From assembly GCA_020833255.1 (NCBI GenBank), contig JAJHQR010000006.1, forward strand, positions 1-40,912: 40,912 nucleotides of DNA, given 5' to 3'. The position numbers were made by a program, and so were the translations under genes. This DNA comes from Desulfurococcaceae archaeon. Lineage in GTDB: Archaea; Thermoproteota; Thermoprotei_A; Sulfolobales; NBVN01. Each line of letters opens with the position of its first letter. The first letter of the stretch is position 1. Under the pieces are notes generated by a model. That model was given only the letters and a program-made list of their open reading frames with translations. It had not been told where the DNA came from and searched no databases. Below are positions 36,190 through 40,912 of this stretch, in pieces.

Positions 36190-36371
36190 ATGAGGTCCCT
36201 CACTAAAAGCAGGTTAGTTATCGTTAACCAGATCAAGGTGGTGAGGGACCAAAAGAGGGTTAATTCAAGCCCTCGAGACTCTTTGAGCGTGACGTACGGC
36301 ACTACGTAGAAGAGCGCTATCACAACGATACTTAATATCGTGTAGGGGGTTCTCAACCTACGAGGTCTCAT
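36186..36371 (-). CDS. Small two-TM membrane protein, putative SSS transporter partner subunit
   Basis: Two hydrophobic helices, 4-nt overlap with symporter; ATG at 36371 preferred over TTG at 36401. Confidence 0.65.
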   Translation of the reverse strand: MRPRRLRTPYTILSIVVIALFYVVPYVTLKESRGLELTLFWSLTTLIWLTITNLLLVRDLI

Positions 36372-36380
36372 TTGTTTCCC

Positions 36381-36394
36381 CGAACAATTGTTCG
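36381..36394. promoter_or_regulatory. Perfect 14-bp palindrome CGAACAATTGTTCG, operator candidate
   Basis: Direct reading in divergent promoter next to TATA-like aaaatataagc. Confidence 0.6.
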
Positions 36395-36428
36395 ATAACA
36401 AAATATAAGCTTTAACTTACAGTGCTTA

Positions 36429-37466
36429 TTGGGGAAGATGCCTCCTAGATCCGTAGTTCGGGAAAAGGTGTTAGAAGCTCTGAGGATGGGTGCTGGTGAG
36501 TTAGTGCCTCAAAGCTACATACACAAGTCTTTAAAGATTTCTAGAAGCAGGGTATCGGAGATCCTCGGCGAGCTTGAGCGTGAGGGCTTGATATCTAGGG
36601 TTAAGGTAGGTAATCAATACCTGATCAAGTTACTTGATTTTAGGGGGGAGCCCCCCAGTAGGTTGAGGGTTTTTCGCGTAGGTCTTGTGTGGTCTAGTGA
36701 GTACCCGTTCCTAACGATCTTCGCTAAGAAGGTTAAGGAAGAACTCAACGCGATTATTAAGACGGTGGTTTTCACTAGCTCCATACAAGCTACTAAGGCG
36801 TTGGTGTTAGGGGATCTTGAGCTAGCTCTGACGCCCACGATAACGCAACTACATTTCTACTCAGCGTTCAAGAATTTCAGGATTATTGGAGGGGGTGCCT
36901 ACGGTGGCTCTAAGGTGTTAGTGAAGGATTCGGCTAGTGCTCACACAACATACTCAAGCGAGTTATCTACGATGGACTTGGTGAGGTCCCTATCTATGAG
37001 GGAGGGGATAATACCCGCGGATACATTAACAAGGTATTTCAGGAGCCCTGAAGAAATTCTTAAAGCGATCTCCGCTGAAGCCGTTAAGTACGCTGTTGTC
37101 TGGCACCCGATATATAGGAGGTTGGAGAGGGCTGGGTACAGGGAGGTCTTGAGGAGCGAGGATCTTGAGGTTATGTATTGCTGCACATTAGCCGCCTCCA
37201 CAGCAGTGCCTGAAGAAACGCGTCGCGTGCTGAGCAAGGTTTACAGAGAGTCTTTAGAGGAGTACAGGAAAGCGCCTGAGAGATGGGTTGATTGGTACTC
37301 TCTGCAGGTAGGCATACCGAGAGACGTGGTATTAGATGGTGTGAGGGAGTATAAGGTAAACCCGGTCCTGAATAAGGTAGAACTCCGAAAATACGCTGGC
37401 AAGATACCCGTAGAGATACCGAGTGCTGACACCGTATTGAATGAGGTCTTGGAGACGGAAGAGTGA
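36429..37466 (+). CDS. Transcriptional regulator: winged HTH fused to NMT1/ThiY-like periplasmic-binding fold domain
   Basis: N-term ISRSRVSEILGELEREGLISRVKVGNQYLIKL; C-term FRVGLVWSSEYPFLTIFAKKVKEELNAI...IQATKALVLGDLELALTPTIT...RIIGGGAYGGSKVLVKD. Confidence 0.7.
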   Translation: MGKMPPRSVVREKVLEALRMGAGELVPQSYIHKSLKISRSRVSEILGELEREGLISRVKVGNQYLIKLLDFRGEPPSRLRVFRVGLVWSSEYPFLTIFAKKVKEELNAIIKTVVFTSSIQATKALVLGDLELALTPTITQLHFYSAFKNFRIIGGGAYGGSKVLVKDSASAHTTYSSELSTMDLVRSLSMREGIIPADTLTRYFRSPEEILKAISAEAVKYAVVWHPIYRRLERAGYREVLRSEDLEVMYCCTLAASTAVPEETRRVLSKVYRESLEEYRKAPERWVDWYSLQVGIPRDVVLDGVREYKVNPVLNKVELRKYAGKIPVEIPSADTVLNEVLETEE

Positions 37467-37522
37467 GTGCTTGAACAACAGCATTTGACGAGGAAAAAGA
37501 CGTGCTTAACTCACGGATTGAG

Positions 37523-38074
37523 TTACCTTCTCAAAAACCCTATGATCGCCCCTATTATGAAGCCCGTGGCGATAGGGCCCACTATCACTACTCCCAGTAC
37601 TTGAAGAGCTGTGATTATGTAGGGCATGGCGTTAACTATCTCGGGGAAGAGCTTGCTTAGCAACGTGTTGAGTGAGTCTCCAAGACTCCATACTGAGAGG
37701 AAGGACCCTACAACCAACGTGATGAGTAACGCTATCACGTACTTTATTATCTTGAAGGAGAAGTAACCGAGCAAGAACCCCATCAAGAACTGAATGAGTG
37801 TTGAGGCGTAGAACTTCGGGTTCGACATGAGTTCTGAGATCAAGTCAGAGAAAGTGTTTTGATCCCCGCTCGCATCACTAGCTACGCCAATACCGGGCAA
37901 GACAACTATTAACACGAGACTCGCTGCAACTAAGCATGCGAGAGATAAACCCCTCAATTCTATTACACCGAATATATTCTCGGCAAGCTTCTTTATTAAG
38001 TATCGACCCCTAACACACTTAAGGATATCGTCGGCAATACCCTGGAACGCGGGGAGAACTCGGTGTTTAGTCAT
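37523..38074 (-). CDS. Multi-TM membrane protein of unknown function in tenA operon
   Basis: Several hydrophobic helices; overlaps tenA by 8 nt. Confidence 0.6.
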   Translation of the reverse strand: MTKHRVLPAFQGIADDILKCVRGRYLIKKLAENIFGVIELRGLSLACLVAASLVLIVVLPGIGVASDASGDQNTFSDLISELMSNPKFYASTLIQFLMGFLLGYFSFKIIKYVIALLITLVVGSFLSVWSLGDSLNTLLSKLFPEIVNAMPYIITALQVLGVVIVGPIATGFIIGAIIGFLRR

Positions 38075-38741
38075 ACCTGAAAATGAAGTGCTCCCTCCTA
38101 TATGCTGAGTCCCAAAACATGTATTCGTAGATTGAGCTTATTTTGAAAGCTCTTGAAGCTCTAGACCAGAGATCCGCGCTCGCGTGACTTAAGACCTCGT
38201 CCAGTATTTCTAAAACCCTCTCAACGTACTTAGCATACTCTTTAGAGGAATAGAGCGAGATCCACTTACTGTAGAGTGGGTGCGGCGACCCCACGTCCTC
38301 TAGGTAGCGCCCGACCTCGAGATATATCCAGTAGCAGGGGGTTACCGCTGCTACGCCGACGGGGAACTCGCTCAGTAGCACCGTCCTCCATAGATGGTTT
38401 ACGTACCCCATGTTGGTAGGTGTTGGGAGTGTTTTCTTAAGGTCTTCGGGCGTGAGGTTCCAGGCGCGGAAGTATTCGTTGTGCAGTGCTTTCTCAAACT
38501 CCAGTATCGCTATCGAGTCCTCAGCGAATACCTTAACCCACTCCTCCCTAGGCGCTTTCCCAGCAAGTGTTGCTAGCACGCGTGAGTACTCGTCTAAGTA
38601 TAGCGCGTCTTGAATCACGTAATACTTGAACACTCCCTCGTCTAGCGTGCCCTTACTCAACTCCTCTATGAAAGGGTGCTTGATTATCGCGTTGAAAACC
38701 TTGCTTACTTCCTCCCACAAGGTTTTTGAAGGTTTGCCCAT
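38067..38741 (-). CDS. tenA: TenA-family aminopyrimidine aminohydrolase/thiaminase II
   Basis: FIEELSKGTLDEGVFKYYVIQDALYLDEYSRVLA, VGVAAVTPCYWIYLEVG. Confidence 0.9.
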   Translation of the reverse strand: MGKPSKTLWEEVSKVFNAIIKHPFIEELSKGTLDEGVFKYYVIQDALYLDEYSRVLATLAGKAPREEWVKVFAEDSIAILEFEKALHNEYFRAWNLTPEDLKKTLPTPTNMGYVNHLWRTVLLSEFPVGVAAVTPCYWIYLEVGRYLEDVGSPHPLYSKWISLYSSKEYAKYVERVLEILDEVLSHASADLWSRASRAFKISSIYEYMFWDSAYRREHFIFRYD

Positions 38742-38751
38742 GGCTGAGGCC

Positions 38752-39525
38752 TCACCTAACCTCCCTCACTATTTCCTCAGCTACCTTCTTACCTGAAAGC
38801 AGCATGCTACTGAATATGGGCCCCATCCTATGAATATGCTTTAACGCGGCTACAGCCATCCCAGCAACGTAAAGCCCCTCAACTACCTTACCGGTCATCT
38901 CAACAACTCTTGCCTCACTCAATTCCGAGTAAGCTGATCTCTCACCCAGTAATCTAATGCCTGCGGACGGGTTCTTCCTCTCAAGTATCTTCAAGACTTC
39001 CGCGTCATGTCCTGTAGCGTCCACCACCGCTCTAGAGTAGATGAATAGGGGGTCGACGTGGAGTCCTGCTAAGGGCACTGCACTCCACTGCACGACAACG
39101 CCGACAACTCTGAAAGGGTCTTCACGCACTATCAAGTCCTCGACAGTGATGCCGTGAATTATCTTAGCACCGGAGTCTATCGCCCCGGCCGCTAGCTTAG
39201 CCATGAGCTCGGAGGAGTCCAGCACGTATAGGTCGTACTCACTCACGTACTCGTACTTAACCCTGAATTCGTTGAGTATTGGGAGAGCTCTCGCGTCAAC
39301 CACTATCTTGTGTAGTAGCATGCCGCCACCCCCTATACCGCCCCCGAAGCTCAGCCTCCTCTCCAAAACCACCGTCTTAAGACCTGAGCTCGCTAAGTAC
39401 TTAGCTGCCGTAAGACCTGAGGGACCCGCACCAACCACCACGACATCTGCGTTAATTAGTTTTAGCCAGTCCTCGGCCGTGGACCTCCATATAGCTTTAG
39501 AAATCCTTGACTCAAGAGGCTCCAT
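38752..39525 (-). CDS. thi4: Archaeal Thi4 thiazole synthase (His-type, sulfide-dependent)
   Basis: [70 protein letters not shown] at 39525 (MEPLESRI) preferred over 39555. Confidence 0.9.
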   Translation of the reverse strand: MEPLESRISKAIWRSTAEDWLKLINADVVVVGAGPSGLTAAKYLASSGLKTVVLERRLSFGGGIGGGGMLLHKIVVDARALPILNEFRVKYEYVSEYDLYVLDSSELMAKLAAGAIDSGAKIIHGITVEDLIVREDPFRVVGVVVQWSAVPLAGLHVDPLFIYSRAVVDATGHDAEVLKILERKNPSAGIRLLGERSAYSELSEARVVEMTGKVVEGLYVAGMAVAALKHIHRMGPIFSSMLLSGKKVAEEIVREVR

Positions 39526-39546
39526 TTTAACCCACCAATAAAACCT

Positions 39547-39579
39547 AATTATCAAGGTTTTTATTCTTTAGTGATAATT
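39547..39579. promoter_or_regulatory. Inverted repeat AATTATCA-N17-TGATAATT in thi4/thiDN divergent promoter
   Basis: Perfect 8-bp arms 39547-39554 and 39572-39579. Confidence 0.4.
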
Positions 39580-39594
39580 GAGTGTGGTGAGAGT

Positions 39595-40912
39595 ATGAGC
39601 ACTCGCTTGTGGAGGGTGGCTATCACGATAGCCGGCAGTGACTCAGGTGGTGGTGCGGGGATTCAAGCAGATTTGAAGACTTTCGCAGCTCTAGGGGTTC
39701 ACGGGACCGTAGCTATCACGAGCGTGACGGCTCAGAACACACGTGAAGTTACCGCAATACACGACATACCGCCGGACGTGGTCTACGAGCAGGTCAGGGT
39801 AGTGGCTGAGGACATAGGTATTGACGCGGGGAAGACCGGCATGTTAAGCAATAGCGACATAATACGTTCCGTTGCGAGGGCTGTCAAGGAGTTTTCCTTC
39901 CCGCTAGTCGTTGATCCAGTAATGATAGCTAAGAGCGGTGCTAGGCTACTTAGGGAAGAGGCTGTCGAGGCGTTGAAGAAGGAGTTACTACCTCAGGCCA
40001 AGGTAGTAACGCCGAATAAGGCTGAGGCAGAGGTCCTCTCAGGGATTAAGATAGGGTCTTTAGAAGACTCTAAGCTAGCGGCGAGGAAGATAGCTGAGGA
40101 GTATTCTTGTGAGGCGGTGGTGGTTAAGGGAGGGCACTTGGGGGGTGGTGAGGCAGCCGACGTTCTCTACTGGAGGGGTGGGTACCACGTACTAAGCAGT
40201 CCGAGGATTAGGGACGCGTGCACTCACGGAACGGGCTGCGTCTTCTCAGCGGCTATAGCCGCGTACCTAGCTAAGGGCTTGAACGTGCTTGAGGCAGTGG
40301 CTAAAGCCAAGGAATTCGTGACTAAAGCTATAGAGTTCGGGGTGGGGGTGGGTAGGGGTCACTGCCCCGTCAACCCCGTAGCTTGGGTTGAGATACCCGC
40401 ACACAAATACCTAACCCTAGTAAGCGTTGAGAAAGCTCTGGAGGAGTTACTCAGGAATTCCGGGAAGGTTCGTGAGGCAATCCCTGAGGTAGGGATGAAC
40501 CTGGTGGAGAGTATACCGGCACACTACGCGAGGAGCGTTGAAGACGTCGCGGGGGTCATGGGCAGGGTTGTGAGGTACGGGGACGGCATTAAGGCGGTAG
40601 GCCCGGTCAGGTTCGGCGCGTCATCCCATCTCGCTAGACTAGTCCTCGAGTTCTTGAGGAGGGACCCCGAGGTTAGGTCAGCGATCAATATCAGGTATGA
40701 CGAGAAATACTTGAGGAAAGCGGTTGAGCTAGGTTACTTAGTTGTAGGTGTTGATAGAACTAAAGAACCTGAAGAATCTAAGAAGGTTGAGGGAAGTTCT
40801 CTTAAGTGGGTTGTGGGGGAAGCGCTTAAGGGTTGCGGCGGGAGAATCCCGGACATCATATACGATACGGGGGACGTTGGTAAGGAAGCCATGATAAGAA
40901 TACTGGGCAGGA
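39595..40912 (+). CDS. thiDN: HMP-phosphate kinase ThiD fused to ThiN thiamine-phosphate synthase (truncated by window end)
   Basis: Reads MSTRLWRVAITIAGSDSGGGAGIQADLKTFAALGVHGT..., C-term ...NLVESIPAHYARSVEDVAGVMGRVVRYGDGIKAVGPVRFGASSHLARLVLEF; no stop before window end. Confidence 0.9.
   Translation, partial: MSTRLWRVAITIAGSDSGGGAGIQADLKTFAALGVHGTVAITSVTAQNTREVTAIHDIPPDVVYEQVRVVAEDIGIDAGKTGMLSNSDIIRSVARAVKEFSFPLVVDPVMIAKSGARLLREEAVEALKKELLPQAKVVTPNKAEAEVLSGIKIGSLEDSKLAARKIAEEYSCEAVVVKGGHLGGGEAADVLYWRGGYHVLSSPRIRDACTHGTGCVFSAAIAAYLAKGLNVLEAVAKAKEFVTKAIEFGVGVGRGHCPVNPVAWVEIPAHKYLTLVSVEKALEELLRNSGKVREAIPEVGMNLVESIPAHYARSVEDVAGVMGRVVRYGDGIKAVGPVRFGASSHLARLVLEFLRRDPEVRSAINIRYDEKYLRKAVELGYLVVGVDRTKEPEESKKVEGSSLKWVVGEALKGCGGRIPDIIYDTGDVGKEAMIRILGR

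Noticed and set aside
1-40912. CRISPR arrays
   Set aside because: No regularly spaced direct repeats and no cas genes seen; Thr/Pro repeats (11500-11630, 27300-27370) are coding low-complexity linkers

Overview
The window looks like a chromosomal segment of a hyperthermophilic Thermoproteota (crenarchaeal) genome: TATA-box promoters just upstream of (near-)leaderless starts, frequent GTG/TTG starts, and archaeal riboflavin synthase, archaeal-type SpeD, deoxyhypusine synthase, COG2112-type kinase and an archaeal SRP RNA. Main blocks: (1) a corrinoid methyltransferase cluster (2Fe-2S/ASKHA RACE activator, corrinoid protein, non-Pyl MttB-family methyltransferase) facing a 'core' MetE-like methionine synthase barrel, suggesting methyl transfer from a quaternary/tertiary amine to homocysteine; (2) MNT/HEPN pair, ribC, M29 aminopeptidase, gdhA, S2P-like protease; (3) hxlB, a JAMM-like protein, a kinase and SRP RNA (minus strand); (4) PRTase-like regulator, speD, dhs; (5) an orphan HemL-like aminotransferase + Ord-like dehydrogenase + SDF symporter module; (6) a pstSCAB-phoU locus with a divergent AbrB-PhoU regulator; (7) GT39-like glycosyltransferase and ahcY; (8) a thiamine-related block (SSS symporter, HTH + NMT1/ThiY-like one-component regulator, tenA, sulfide-type thi4, thiDN) with palindromic operator candidates. 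Features not explained by the ORF track: two well-formed C/D-box sRNA candidates, the SRP RNA, a 256-bp TnpB-less IS200/IS605 remnant retaining a probable omegaRNA/TnpB tail, and several perfect palindromes in promoters. All family calls are from reading motifs in the translations; no database search was possible.
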